The position numbers and the translations under genes were made by a program. The notes below the pieces were generated by a model. That model did no database searches and was not told where the DNA came from. It saw only the letters and a program-made list of their open reading frames with translations. From Paludibacteraceae bacterium (GTDB lineage: Bacteria > Bacteroidota > Bacteroidia > Bacteroidales > Paludibacteraceae): a stretch of DNA of 64,000 bases. Positions 18,101 to 26,967 of this stretch are shown here, piece by piece. The stretch spans positions 1 to 64,000 of the forward strand of contig JAFTCC010000038.1 in assembly GCA_017454915.1 (NCBI GenBank), read 5' to 3'. Each line of letters starts with the position of its first letter. Position 1 is the stretch's first letter.

Positions 18101-18514
18101 CTGATGCATGAGGTAATGGCCAACATGACAAAATGCGATGACGCGCGACATAACATTGAGCAGATGCAAAACATGGGACACATCACCGGCAAAGAAGCGG
18201 AAATACTGCATAGCGCCATCGAAAAACTCTTCGGCATCAAGGGCGTGAAAGAACTACTTGACACACAGGGACGAGTGCTTAACGAGCACACCATTCTTGA
18301 TGGCAACGGAGGCAGCCCCAGACCCGACAGAGTTGTCATCACGCCCGACAATCACGCCGTAATAATAGACTACAAATTCGGAACTGAAGAACGCAAGAGC
18401 CACCATAACCAAGTCAGGCAATACGCCAGACTGTTCAACAAAATGGGCTACACAGCAGATGGCTATCTCATCTATGGTTCGCTTGGCAAACTCGTTAAAG
18501 TTCAATTACAATAA
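15131..18514 (+). CDS. AddA/RecB-like UvrD-family helicase with C-terminal nuclease
   Basis: 1127 residues. Walker A ASAGSGKT at 12-19, motif Ia ITFTNKATAEMK at about 50-60, motif II MIDEFQDTSDLQW near 396-408, NWRSR near 467, motif V IMTIHKAKGLAFP near 740, and motif VI LYVAFTRP near 818. The C-terminus carries a PD-(D/E)xK nuclease core (RPDRVVI...AVIIDYKFG, about 1063-1082). This is the architecture of AddA, which works with AddB to resect double-strand breaks for recombination. No AddB-type gene is in the window. The gene is followed after 2 nt by a serine hydrolase, so the two are probably co-transcribed. Confidence 0.85.
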   Translation: MSSTKQLRIYKASAGSGKTFTMAREYIRLLFGSRLAHPHEHILAITFTNKATAEMKNRILDMLDEIRNGADAQKDFIELLAHENSMKPSEVEQKAQSLYADILCGYDDFMISTIDSFFVRIIRSCAYELGIADDMTVQIDTQDIITQAVNKVFLSLNAQEGKELLEWFKKYSIERLQHEETWNVRKLLKNVASQLTSEKYKATMGKHPTPTIDDVEQYSKMLRQICDSWIGDLKDKAKEALSMINNAGLSTEDFSGGKNSGLGVLQKIIDGEKKSIKEGLKTKVKGYIEDHSSAAAKTSKKRNEIIILMDSGLGDVLMAIDDMYGTRAKEYLTAKAILKNVTLVTLLAHIEKQYRELASEGRKMMLENNGELIRKIISNTDVPFVYEKLGVWLHNYMIDEFQDTSDLQWSNLRPLLLESLGKGHKNMLVGDVKQSIFRWRNSNWHLMADEIPNDPEFSKHLDTQLPPLTTNWRSRKSIVAFNNRLFAHLNDDVENLNGNYSDVCQNVSPKNEQKPEGLVSIKFNPVVKSSSKPYVPEEDNEDTEDMGEEIRWLIEHIKDCQRRGAKLNDMAILVRRNTEGSEIAQALTSNGISVTSPNALLLTQSPAVVFINALLSYIAFPDPAVKHTLLTIYARHALKLGIEESIDYAWKHQQDDIDSVLNINTVQLSHTAIHEMVLDMYHQMRLDEWDSNTTPHLLAFIDTVEDVAPTVTYSLTKFVKWWEDHKNTLFVPLPDHDAVQIMTIHKAKGLAFPIVFVPLCHWSTQAVHNEEMLWLSTDKLNKPFNTLPVVPVLLNDCKDTNLEPELQAELNEKLTDAINELYVAFTRPQCELYAFSNIELDKNHVLKQNTYATVGNLLYDFVSNLSGYESTLTTTHHELKSTFAQIGISVSINKDADWTDSAEFGKPVDTFDTDNTSQQPYVMVDIASVKTDHETIVSNSALLNAGKFQGLKFQPHIAGMPLTDDDDDAITDIDKLPKGENGNPWLNYGLLMHEVMANMTKCDDARHNIEQMQNMGHITGKEAEILHSAIEKLFGIKGVKELLDTQGRVLNEHTILDGNGGSPRPDRVVITPDNHAVIIDYKFGTEERKSHHNQVRQYARLFNKMGYTADGYLIYGSLGKLVKVQLQ

Positions 18515-18516
18515 TC

Positions 18517-20016
18517 ATGCGCAGATTTACAGTTATCATCTTATTCATCACACAACTCACCGCCGCCCTGATGGCAGACGAAGCCGCATCGGTGCGCTCA
18601 CAATGGCTCATGAGGCCAGGTCCTGCCACAGCCCAGCGCGGTGATTTGCCCAGAAGCACACCTGAACAGCAAGGGATAAGCAGCAACACCATACGAGAAT
18701 TTTACGACACACTGCTCAACGTAAAACAGATAGACATACACGGCGTAGTCATAATGCGGCACGGCAAAGTCATTTCAGAACTTTATCCTAAACCCTACCG
18801 TCAGAATAGCCAGCTCACACTCTACTCTGTTTCCAAGACATTCACCGGCATTGCGGTAGGCATAGCGGCGGACAAGGGTTTGATTGACATTGGCAAGCCG
18901 ATAACAGATTATCTGGCTGACAGCCTTAAACAAAAAGCCGATACCCCCGTTCCCACAGTACGCGATTTGCTAACCATGCAGTCGGGCATAGTACCAGACT
19001 GGACGTTGCGCGACACGTGTGACAACTGGATGGCGCAACTGCTTGAGAAACCACGCGACAGCATAGGAGTGCGCTACGGATACGACTCCATGATGAGCTA
19101 CCTGCTATCTGCAGCAGTGCAAAACACGAGCGGAATGACCATGCTTGACTTTCTTGACCATTTCCTGTTCCGCCCGCTCGATATTCATGAAGCCTCATGG
19201 GAAGTGAGCCCCGAGGGATATAACACCGGCGGATGGGGACTCATGCTCTCAAACGAAGACATGGCTAAAGTGGGGCAACTGCTGCTGCAAGTCGGCAATT
19301 GGGGAGGACGACAAATTGTCAGCCGTAAATGGGTTACACAAATGATGGCAACACACTCCAACAACGGCAAAAGCGACTATGGCTACCAGATATGGGTCAA
19401 TCCAGACGGTATCTCATACCGAGCCGATGGGGCATTGGGGCAGTACATACTGATTCACCCCAAGCAGGACATGGTATGCGTAATCACAAGTTGCACCAAC
19501 AAGAGTCCCGTCAGCGCGGCATCGCTGTGGTGGCAATATGTTACGGCCAGGGACATGAGCGACACTCCCCTGCCGCCCGACACGCTGGCGCATGACCACC
19601 TGCTTGATAAACAAAACTTCGCAGCATTGCCAACAACAGGCGGCATGGCTAAATCACCGCTAATGAAAAGCAATGTGGAACGCGAGTTGAAAGTCAACGA
19701 CCAAGACAGCATACACAACTGGAACATCGTCAGCGTGACTCAGGCTGGCAGGGCATTGCGGCTTTGGATAAGAACTCGCGATGGCCGCAAAACGCACATC
19801 GACTGCGGGTTCGGCTACTGGCGTGACAACCGTTCAAGCCTCACACCACCCTATTACATCAACGCCCGCAATAGGCTCACAAGCCTCAAACCGACAGACG
19901 GCCGCGTCAGCGGATGCTACGGCTTCACAGCACCCGAAGACCTCTACATACAGCTGCAGTTCACCAACTTTGGCACGCGCTATGACACGCACATAAAACT
20001 CAAACGCAAGCATTGA
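18517..20016 (+). CDS. Exported serine hydrolase, beta-lactamase/penicillin-binding-protein fold
   Basis: 499 residues with an N-terminal signal (ends near LMADEAA). The catalytic SxxK motif is Ser104-Val-Ser-Lys107 in LYSVSKTFTGIA. The second motif, usually YxN, appears as RYGYDSMMSYLLS. GGWGLMLSNEDMAKVGQLLL is typical of the class C-like beta-lactamase family (PF00144). Substrates cannot be told; family members include carboxypeptidases and esterases. The last 130 residues have no recognised domain. It begins 2 nt after the AddA-like gene. Confidence 0.8.
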   Translation: MRRFTVIILFITQLTAALMADEAASVRSQWLMRPGPATAQRGDLPRSTPEQQGISSNTIREFYDTLLNVKQIDIHGVVIMRHGKVISELYPKPYRQNSQLTLYSVSKTFTGIAVGIAADKGLIDIGKPITDYLADSLKQKADTPVPTVRDLLTMQSGIVPDWTLRDTCDNWMAQLLEKPRDSIGVRYGYDSMMSYLLSAAVQNTSGMTMLDFLDHFLFRPLDIHEASWEVSPEGYNTGGWGLMLSNEDMAKVGQLLLQVGNWGGRQIVSRKWVTQMMATHSNNGKSDYGYQIWVNPDGISYRADGALGQYILIHPKQDMVCVITSCTNKSPVSAASLWWQYVTARDMSDTPLPPDTLAHDHLLDKQNFAALPTTGGMAKSPLMKSNVERELKVNDQDSIHNWNIVSVTQAGRALRLWIRTRDGRKTHIDCGFGYWRDNRSSLTPPYYINARNRLTSLKPTDGRVSGCYGFTAPEDLYIQLQFTNFGTRYDTHIKLKRKH

Positions 20017-20021
20017 ACACT

Positions 20022-20696
20022 ATGCATAAAACAAGCCTTGCCATACTCATTTGCCTAATTACCACCTTATGTCAGGCAGCTGACAACCATGAGATTTCTG
20101 CACCCGCCGTCTCTAATGTCAAATCGTCGGCATATCAAGGATTTTCGGGCGGAATGATGCTACACGCAGGCTATATGTTCGGCAAAGACGACAATGCCCC
20201 GGTAGCCGGCAACGGCCGCTTATGCAGCCCCCAAGGTGCCACATTAGGCATAGGCGGCAGCATGTACGTGCATCTGTTTAAGCATTTGAGAATTGGAGCA
20301 GAAGGGTTCGTGTCAACCATGTACAACAACGCAACCGATATGCGCAACGTGCTCGGCAAAGGCAGTTATCTCAGCATGGGCTACGGAGGCTTGTCGGCAG
20401 ACGCTTGTTGGAGGACAGAGAAGCTATGGCCATACATCGGAGGCACTATCGGAGGCGGGGTGCTCAAGGGACTTTACATCGTTGACGGAAATCAAGACGA
20501 CTGGCAACCTGAAACCAACAGCACATTTCATAAGCATAATTTTTTCTACATCGCTCCATACGCGGGCTTCAACTACTGCATGACACGGCGCGTCCACCTC
20601 ACGCTGCGTCTCGACTGGATGCTGGCAGTGCACAAGCGCTCTCTACAAATGCCAACAGGACCGCGGCTCTACGTAGGATTCATGTTCGTACACTAA
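20022..20696 (+). CDS. Small outer-membrane beta-barrel protein
   Basis: 224 residues from ATG 20022; a TTG nine bases upstream is also in frame but would weaken the signal peptide (MHKTSLAILICLITTLCQA). The mature chain has repeated amphipathic strands (GGMMLHAGYMFG, LRIGAEGFVS, YIAPYAGFNYCM) and ends YVGFMFVH, an aromatic-ending barrel strand. It is probably an 8-stranded outer-membrane protein. It starts 5 nt after the serine hydrolase stop and is presumably in the same operon. Confidence 0.7.
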   Translation: MHKTSLAILICLITTLCQAADNHEISAPAVSNVKSSAYQGFSGGMMLHAGYMFGKDDNAPVAGNGRLCSPQGATLGIGGSMYVHLFKHLRIGAEGFVSTMYNNATDMRNVLGKGSYLSMGYGGLSADACWRTEKLWPYIGGTIGGGVLKGLYIVDGNQDDWQPETNSTFHKHNFFYIAPYAGFNYCMTRRVHLTLRLDWMLAVHKRSLQMPTGPRLYVGFMFVH

Positions 20697-20706
20697 CAAT
20701 TAGTTC

Positions 20707-21264
20707 ATGCCTATCATCATTACATACCGCCGCACACAGCGCCTGTCAATGCGCATCGCAAAGAACGGCGACGTGCGGGTGTCTGCGCCAATAGGATACC
20801 CGCAAGCCAAAATAGAGCAGTTCGTCATGCAGCACCGCGAGTGGATAGAAAAAGCACGTGAAGTAACCTCTCAAAGGCAGAACAAACGTAAGGCATTTTA
20901 CGCCCGACTGCCGCTCGACACACGCCAGCAGTTCAAAGACGCTGTTCAGCGAACTAATGCGCTCGTGATGCCAATGATAGAGAAATATGAGAAACTCATG
21001 GGTGTGCGCCACACCGGCATACACTACAGCAACACCACATCAAAATGGGGCAGCTGCGCCAAAGCAACTGGCAAACTATATTTCAGCATTTATCTGCTGC
21101 TGTTGCCCGAGTGGTGCGTCGAGCACGTTGTCGTTCACGAACTTGCACACCTGATAGAACCCAACCACAGCCCGCGTTTTCACCAGATTGTGGAGCGTTA
21201 CTTTCCGCGCTGGCGCGAGGCCCGTGCCGAAACAAAACGCATAGCCGCCGGATTTGCCAATTAG
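20707..21264 (+). CDS. YgjP-type metal-dependent hydrolase (SprT-like, DUF45)
   Basis: 185 residues, cytosolic. Zinc-metalloprotease motif HELAH in VVHELAHLIEPNHS (about 144-157), preceded by SKWGSC (about 116-121), the hallmark of the YgjP/WLM-like group. The N-terminus (ITYRRTQRLSMRIAKNGDVRVSAP) is typical. Substrate is not established for the family. The last gene of the run that starts with the AddA-like gene; the restriction-modification promoter overlaps its final codons. Confidence 0.85.
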   Translation: MPIIITYRRTQRLSMRIAKNGDVRVSAPIGYPQAKIEQFVMQHREWIEKAREVTSQRQNKRKAFYARLPLDTRQQFKDAVQRTNALVMPMIEKYEKLMGVRHTGIHYSNTTSKWGSCAKATGKLYFSIYLLLLPEWCVEHVVVHELAHLIEPNHSPRFHQIVERYFPRWREARAETKRIAAGFAN

Positions 21265-21283
21265 CGGAAATTTCGTAACTTTG
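21253..21283 (+). promoter_or_regulatory. Promoter of the restriction-modification operon
   Basis: TTTG (21253-21256), 19 nt, TAACTTTG (21276-21283). The -33 box is inside the end of the preceding gene. The expected start of transcription is about 15 nt before the 57-codon ORF. Confidence 0.8.
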
Positions 21284-21303
21284 CAGAAAATGGGTAGAAG
21301 AAT

Positions 21304-21477
21304 ATGAAATACAAATTCAAGGCAACGCAAACCATTTACAAATACGTTACAATAGATGCAGCCGACGAGGAAAGCGCATTTGAGCAGGCAGAGGATATGT
21401 TAGCAGACGGAGATATCCGCTTTGATGACGAGCCGTACCTTGACATTGAGTGTGACATAAACATGGTAAAAATATGA
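21304..21477 (+). CDS. 57-aa acidic protein leading the RM operon
   Basis: A short frame from ATG 21304 to TGA 21477, sharing ATGA with the methylase start. Residues: MKYKFKATQTIYKYVTIDA at the start, then a run of acidic residues (DEESAFEQAEDMLADGDI) and DDEPYLDIECDINMVKI at the end. It resembles the small domain of DpnD/PcfM-like proteins known from other restriction operons, but I am not certain. It sits first after the promoter at 21253-21283, so it may tune expression or assist the methylase. No helix-turn-helix is visible. Confidence 0.7.
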   Translation: MKYKFKATQTIYKYVTIDAADEESAFEQAEDMLADGDIRFDDEPYLDIECDINMVKI

Positions 21478-22394
21478 AGCCAATTATAAAATATCGCGGT
21501 GGAAAGACAAAAGAGATTCCTTTCTTTAGGGCTCTAATTCCTAAATTCGAGGGACGGTACATAGAACCATTCTTCGGGGGCGGTGCGCTGTACTTTTATC
21601 TTGAGCCGGAAGCGGCCATTATCAATGACATAAACACCAAACTCATAGATTTTTATATCGGAGTAAGAGACAATTATTCAACATTGCGTAACGAACTTGA
21701 CGAGTTAGAAACAATTTACACCGCTAATCGTCAAGCCTTTGACGCTCTCAAGGCCCAATATCCAAACGAAAGGGTTGAAGACAAAAACGAAACTTTTTAT
21801 TATGCCCTACGCGATATGTTTAACAATATCGCACCAAAACAATACAGCGATGCTGCCTTATATTTTTACATAAACAAAACCGCTTATTCGGGCATGATAA
21901 GGTACAACGCCAAAGGGGAATTTAATGTGCCTTTCGGTCGCTATCCAAATCTTAACACACACATTTTAACAGCTGAACATAGCCAATTATTGCAGGGTGC
22001 AGAAATTTTTAACACCGATTATAGCAACATATTTAATATTTCACAACCAAACGATTTCATTTTTCTCGACCCACCATACGACTGTGCCTTTTCCGACTAT
22101 GGGAATGAGGAATACAAAGATGGATTTAATGAGGATAGTCATCGCCGTCTGGCGCAAGATTTCCGCAATCTGCCTTGCCCTGCAATGATGATAATCGGAC
22201 GTACAGGCCTTACAACAGAACTGTATGGGGACATGATAAAAGACGAATATGGGAAAAATTATAGCGTAAATATCCGAAACAGATTCAAGGCAGGTGCTTC
22301 ACACATTGTCGTTTGTAACTACGAATTGCCACAATATCAAGTCGTGGAAGTTCACGCACCACAAATTTTAGAACCTGCTCTGCAATTATTCTAA
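21474..22394 (+). CDS. Dam-type DNA adenine methylase (GATC, DpnIIA-like)
   Basis: 306 residues. N-terminus KYRGGKTKEIP (6-16), motif I EPFFGGGAL (31-39) and motif IV LDPPYD (about 199-204), in the order of alpha-class N6-adenine methylases such as Dam and M.DpnII. It would transfer methyl from S-adenosylmethionine to adenine, most likely in GATC. It is coupled by a 4-base overlap to the 57-aa ORF and followed after 12 nt by an AlwI-type endonuclease whose site contains GATC, so it is the protective member of the pair. Confidence 0.85.
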   Translation: MKPIIKYRGGKTKEIPFFRALIPKFEGRYIEPFFGGGALYFYLEPEAAIINDINTKLIDFYIGVRDNYSTLRNELDELETIYTANRQAFDALKAQYPNERVEDKNETFYYALRDMFNNIAPKQYSDAALYFYINKTAYSGMIRYNAKGEFNVPFGRYPNLNTHILTAEHSQLLQGAEIFNTDYSNIFNISQPNDFIFLDPPYDCAFSDYGNEEYKDGFNEDSHRRLAQDFRNLPCPAMMIIGRTGLTTELYGDMIKDEYGKNYSVNIRNRFKAGASHIVVCNYELPQYQVVEVHAPQILEPALQLF

Positions 22395-22406
22395 AACCTA
22401 TCACCT

Positions 22407-24086
22407 ATGGCATATATCGACAGCCGCACCTTATTTATCACCACATCCCCGAGAACACCAGAGAGGATGTTACCCGAAATAGCCTTGCTTTCAAAGCATT
22501 TTACAGGGCAGAAATGGGACGCCGACACACAAAGGGCATTTATGGATGTGTTGCGCGAGGAAAACTTTTTCAACGGCAAAGGTGAAAACGACCCTGCATT
22601 TTCTGCCCGCGACCGCATAAATCGCGCCCCTAAAGCCTTAGGGTTTGTACAACTCTCACCTACCATAAAACTTACGCCTGCTGGTGAAAATCTGCTGCAT
22701 ACACGCCGAACCGACGAGGCGTTTTTGCGGCAAATGCTAAAATTCCAGTTGCCATCCCCTTTCCACAAACCCACCAATAGAGCAACAACTTTTTGCGTTA
22801 AACCGTATTTAGAGTTTTTGCGGCTTATCCGCACTTTAGGTTCTTTACGATTCGATGAGTTACAAATTTTCGCCCTACAGTTGACTGACTGGCACAAATT
22901 TGAATCAATTATTACCAAAATTGAACAATTCCGCAAAGATTTAGCCACGACTTCGCTCCCCTACAAAAAGTTCAAGAACTCTTGTCTGACAAGCGAACTA
23001 TCTTGCATATACGTCGAGCGCATAAACATTGGCGACACTAAAACCCGTGAGTCACAAGATACAAGTTTGAAAAAGTTTCTGCATACACAAGCAAGCAATT
23101 TGCATGACTATGCCGACGCAACTGTGCGTTATTTACGTGCGACCGGACTTGTCAACGTATCGCACATAGGGCGCACTTTATCAATCGTTCCTGAAAGGGT
23201 TGATGATGTTGACTACATACTGAAAACCATAGACCGCACCCCACTGGATTTTAACACCGAAAACGAGTACATTTCCTATTTAGGAAATGCTAATTCCCCA
23301 TTACTGCTTACAGACAATAAAGAGGCTATATTAAAGAAGTTGCACACAGAATTCCCTAAACTCGAAATTGGCAGTTCATTAAGCATAGAGCAACTGAAAG
23401 ACATACTTACAGAACAACTCGAACAACGCAAAGCAAACATCATAAAAGAACAAGTAGAAAAAATAAAAGACTATCGCCAATATGATGATATACAAAACAC
23501 TTTCAAGCAAATAGAGGACAATGAACTCTACGATGCGCCACTTATGTTAGAATGGAACACATGGCGGGCGATGACTATGCTTGACGGCGGAGAAATTAAG
23601 GCTAACCTCAATTTTGACGATTATGGGCAACCTCTTTCCATAGCACAAGGCAACATGTCGGATATTGTTTGCGACTATGGTGATTTTTATGTGTCTGTGG
23701 AAGTTACTATGGCTTCAGGACAACGTCAATACGAAACCGAAAGTGAGCCTGTGAGCAGACATTTGGGCAAACTAAAAAAGTCCACAAATAAACCCACATA
23801 TTGCCTGTTCATTGCCCCCACAATTAACGATGCCTGCATCGCTCATTTTTATACGCTGCACCATTTGTCCGTTTCATATTACGGCGGAAAATCCACCATT
23901 ATCCCACTACCCTTAACAGTGTTCAAAAAAATGGTTGAGGACAGCTACAAAGCATCATACATACCCAATCCAAAACAAGTTCAGAATTTCTTTGAGCAGT
24001 CCAATGTACTTGCAAGCCAGTATAACAATGAGAAAGACTGGTATAGCGCCATTACTTCAGCTGCTCTTAACTGGCTTGAACAATAA
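22407..24086 (+). CDS. AlwI-family type II restriction endonuclease
   Basis: 559 residues. The N-terminus (TTSPRTPERMLPEIALL) and FSARDRINRAPKALGFV are signatures of the AlwI family (site GGATC, cleavage a few bases away). A PD-(D/E)xK-like core is DIVCDYGDF...VSVEVTMASG (about 418-437). AlwI cleavage is known to be blocked by Dam methylation, so the adjacent GATC methylase would suffice for protection on both strands. AT-rich and single-copy; probably horizontally acquired together with the methylase. The actual recognition site is inferred. Confidence 0.8.
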   Translation: MAYIDSRTLFITTSPRTPERMLPEIALLSKHFTGQKWDADTQRAFMDVLREENFFNGKGENDPAFSARDRINRAPKALGFVQLSPTIKLTPAGENLLHTRRTDEAFLRQMLKFQLPSPFHKPTNRATTFCVKPYLEFLRLIRTLGSLRFDELQIFALQLTDWHKFESIITKIEQFRKDLATTSLPYKKFKNSCLTSELSCIYVERINIGDTKTRESQDTSLKKFLHTQASNLHDYADATVRYLRATGLVNVSHIGRTLSIVPERVDDVDYILKTIDRTPLDFNTENEYISYLGNANSPLLLTDNKEAILKKLHTEFPKLEIGSSLSIEQLKDILTEQLEQRKANIIKEQVEKIKDYRQYDDIQNTFKQIEDNELYDAPLMLEWNTWRAMTMLDGGEIKANLNFDDYGQPLSIAQGNMSDIVCDYGDFYVSVEVTMASGQRQYETESEPVSRHLGKLKKSTNKPTYCLFIAPTINDACIAHFYTLHHLSVSYYGGKSTIIPLPLTVFKKMVEDSYKASYIPNPKQVQNFFEQSNVLASQYNNEKDWYSAITSAALNWLEQ

Positions 24087-24092
24087 TTACTT

Positions 24093-26534
24093 ATGCGCAA
24101 AACACTCACCATAACATTATTGTTTTTCAGTATCGCCGCGGCGGCCCAGTTCACGGTGCGGGGCGTGGTGTATGACCACAGCACACGGCAGCCGCTGGAC
24201 TTTGTGAACGTGGAGCTGAAAAAGAACGGCGAGTTTGTTGACGGCGCGACGACGGACAATAAAGGCGCATTCGCCATAAAGGTGCTGACCAGCGGCGAAT
24301 ATGAGCTGACGGCGAGCTTCATTGGCTACAAGGAGTTGACGCGCAAGGTCAGCGTGAACGCCGCCACGACAGATGTCGGCAAACTATATCTGAAGGAGGA
24401 CGCGCAGCAACTGGCCGAAGTGGAAGTAGTCGGGCAAGGCAGCACGATGCGCTTTGAACTTGACAAGAAAGTTTTCAGCGTTGACCAGAACCTCGCAGCC
24501 TCGGGCGGAAGCGCAACAGAAGCTCTGGAAAACATTCCGTCGGTGGATGTGGACCATGAGGGCAACATCTCGCTCCGCAACTCCGAAAGCGTGGAGGTGT
24601 GGATTAACGGCAAGCCACAGGGGCTGACCGAAGAGAACCGTGCGCAAGTGCTACAACAACTACCGGCCGAAAGCATAAAGGAGATTGAGATTATCACCAA
24701 CCCATCTGCAAAATACAACCCCGAAGGCACTGCGGGCATCATCAACATCGTGCTCAAAAAGGACAACCGCGCTGGCTACTACGGCAGCCTGTCAGCCGGC
24801 ATCAACTATCCCGAAGGAGCCTCGGCGCCGGGCTGGAACGCCAATGCCAGCATAAACTACAGCAAGGGAATAGTTGACACATATTTCAACGTAGGCTACC
24901 GACGGTTCCGCATGGCTAACCGCATGACGTCGGACCGCTACAACTACCGCGAACAAGACACCCTGTGGCTTGGGCAAAGCGGCAATGGCGACCGCAAAGC
25001 TGGCGGACTGTTTCTGCGAGGAGGCGTTAACATAAGGCTGGGAGAACGAAGCACTCTCGGATTTGGAGCGTTTGGAGTAGTGGCTGACAGAAGCAAGGGC
25101 ACAAGCGACTACTCATACAAGCAGAAAATAATGGGACAAGACGACTTGCTGAACCAATACAGCCGCACAGAGACACAGAAAGGCAAAAGGCCAAGCTACA
25201 GCGTCAACATCGACTACGGACTGCGAATCGACACAAGGCAGGACCTGCAACTATCAGCATCATTTCGGCAACACAATAGCGACGAGGACAAGGAGTTCAG
25301 GCAGACATACCAGATACCAGAACAAGAAGACGAGTATGAACTTCAGAACCAATACCGCAAAAACAGCAAATGGGAATTCAAAGTCGACTATACCTTTAAG
25401 ATAACGCAAAACCGACGCCTTGAGGCTGGCTGGAACACCACACTGCAGGACCAGAAGAGCGGGGCGGACGCGGAAGACGCTGACGGCAACGATTTGCCAT
25501 ATTTCCACAACAAGTTTGACTATCGCGAGCAAATACATGCCGTTTATGTTACATACGGTGACCGCTTCTGGGATCGGCTGAGCCTGCAGCTGGGTTTCCG
25601 TGGCGAATATATGCAGCGCAAAACAAAATCAGACGGCGTAAGCAACCCCACAAAAAACTACTGGCAATGGTTTCCGAGCGCATATCTCAACTACACATTC
25701 CCCGGCGGGCACGAACTGCAGGCCAACTACACGAGGCGAGTTGACAGACCGCGCGGAAGGCAGATTGATCCTTATAAAAACCTCGCAGACCCCGAAAATG
25801 TGACGTTCGGTAACGGCAGCCTAATGCCACAATTCACATCATCGGTCGAACTCAACTACCTCAAGACGTGGGAGAAGCACACGCTCAGCGCAGGATTCTT
25901 CTACCGCTTCACCGACGACTGCATACAGCAAATACGATACTTCAACACCGACCTTAACCGCATGGAAGCGACGTGGACCAACATGGGAAAGAAACAAGAT
26001 GCGGGACTTGAAGTGGTGTGGAAAGGACGTTTCAGCACATGGCTTCAACTCACCTTGTCTGCCAATGGCTACTGGCAAAGGCTACATGCCGGTGACTACC
26101 TCTTTGACGGTAAATATGACATCCATATTGCCGGACAACAGAGGTGGGCAGGCAGCGCGAAGCTCAATGCCAACTTCATGTTTACCAAGACGTTCAGCGG
26201 TCAAATCACAGCACGCTACGATTCGCCCACACTGGTGGCACAAGGCAAGCGCGCGCTAAGTTATGCCATCGACCTCGGACTGCGCAAGACGTTTCTTAAC
26301 CGCCAACTTGCACTCGCAGTCAACGTGCGCGACCTATTGGACAGCCGCAACAGGGCACAAGAAAAATGGGGCGACAACTTCTATCAGAAAGTGGACCGCC
26401 GTTGGCGTGGACGCTCCTATAGCCTAACGCTCACATGGAGCTTCGGCAACATGAAACGCGACAAGAATAAAGACAAAAAAGGTCAGGAAAGCGGCATGGA
26501 CGACGGTGGAGATGACATGGACTATGGAGAATAA
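24093..26534 (+). CDS. TonB-linked outer-membrane receptor (OMP_b-brl_3 type)
   Basis: 813 residues. Signal peptide 1-18 (AAAAQ). A carboxypeptidase-regulatory-like domain follows (about 20-100: FTVRGVVYDHSTRQPLDFVN), then a plug domain (EALENIPSVDVDHEGN, NPSAKYNPEGTAGIINIVLKK at about 210-230) and a long 22-strand-type barrel, with an unusual Lys/Asp-rich tail (DKNKDKKGQESGMDDGGDDMD). The barrel fits the OMP_b-brl_3 family (PF14905). No SusD partner is present, so it is not a classical polysaccharide locus. It begins 6 nt after the restriction gene. Confidence 0.85.
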   Translation: MRKTLTITLLFFSIAAAAQFTVRGVVYDHSTRQPLDFVNVELKKNGEFVDGATTDNKGAFAIKVLTSGEYELTASFIGYKELTRKVSVNAATTDVGKLYLKEDAQQLAEVEVVGQGSTMRFELDKKVFSVDQNLAASGGSATEALENIPSVDVDHEGNISLRNSESVEVWINGKPQGLTEENRAQVLQQLPAESIKEIEIITNPSAKYNPEGTAGIINIVLKKDNRAGYYGSLSAGINYPEGASAPGWNANASINYSKGIVDTYFNVGYRRFRMANRMTSDRYNYREQDTLWLGQSGNGDRKAGGLFLRGGVNIRLGERSTLGFGAFGVVADRSKGTSDYSYKQKIMGQDDLLNQYSRTETQKGKRPSYSVNIDYGLRIDTRQDLQLSASFRQHNSDEDKEFRQTYQIPEQEDEYELQNQYRKNSKWEFKVDYTFKITQNRRLEAGWNTTLQDQKSGADAEDADGNDLPYFHNKFDYREQIHAVYVTYGDRFWDRLSLQLGFRGEYMQRKTKSDGVSNPTKNYWQWFPSAYLNYTFPGGHELQANYTRRVDRPRGRQIDPYKNLADPENVTFGNGSLMPQFTSSVELNYLKTWEKHTLSAGFFYRFTDDCIQQIRYFNTDLNRMEATWTNMGKKQDAGLEVVWKGRFSTWLQLTLSANGYWQRLHAGDYLFDGKYDIHIAGQQRWAGSAKLNANFMFTKTFSGQITARYDSPTLVAQGKRALSYAIDLGLRKTFLNRQLALAVNVRDLLDSRNRAQEKWGDNFYQKVDRRWRGRSYSLTLTWSFGNMKRDKNKDKKGQESGMDDGGDDMDYGE

Positions 26535-26967
26535 AATCATCATAATCAACGGCCCGAACCTCAATCTGCTCGGCAAACGCAAGCCCGAGATTTACGGCAA
26601 CACGCCGTTTGAACACTATGTCACAGAATTGCGGACAGCATTCCCCAACGTTCAGCTGACATGCCTGCAGAGTAACCATGAGGGCCAACTAATCGACTGG
26701 CTGCATGAGTATGGTTTTGGCAAAGCGGACGGCATCGTGCTCAACGCCGGCGGCTACACACATACTTCGGTGGCATTGCACGACGCTGTGGAAGCCATAG
26801 AAACACCCGTGGCGGAAGTCCACATCACTGACATCACACACCGTGAGTCATTCCGCCGCACATCGCTGCTCACAGATGTGTGCGCACACACAATCATAGG
26901 ACACGGACTCAAGGGTTATGAAGAGGCAATACAATGGCTTAGTGAACATTGGAAAAAAAACAATTAA
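26524..26967 (+). CDS. aroQ: Type II 3-dehydroquinate dehydratase
   Basis: 147 residues from ATG 26524; a start at 26506 would add six residues not found in the family. Signature GPNLNLLGKRKPEIYG, catalytic Tyr in IYG, NAGGYTHTSVALHDA and VAEVHITDITHRESFR are all present. It converts 3-dehydroquinate to 3-dehydroshikimate in the shikimate pathway, as a dodecamer in characterised members. The start lies inside the end of the receptor gene (11-base overlap), implying translational coupling of unrelated functions. Confidence 0.93.
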   Translation: MENKIIIINGPNLNLLGKRKPEIYGNTPFEHYVTELRTAFPNVQLTCLQSNHEGQLIDWLHEYGFGKADGIVLNAGGYTHTSVALHDAVEAIETPVAEVHITDITHRESFRRTSLLTDVCAHTIIGHGLKGYEEAIQWLSEHWKKNN

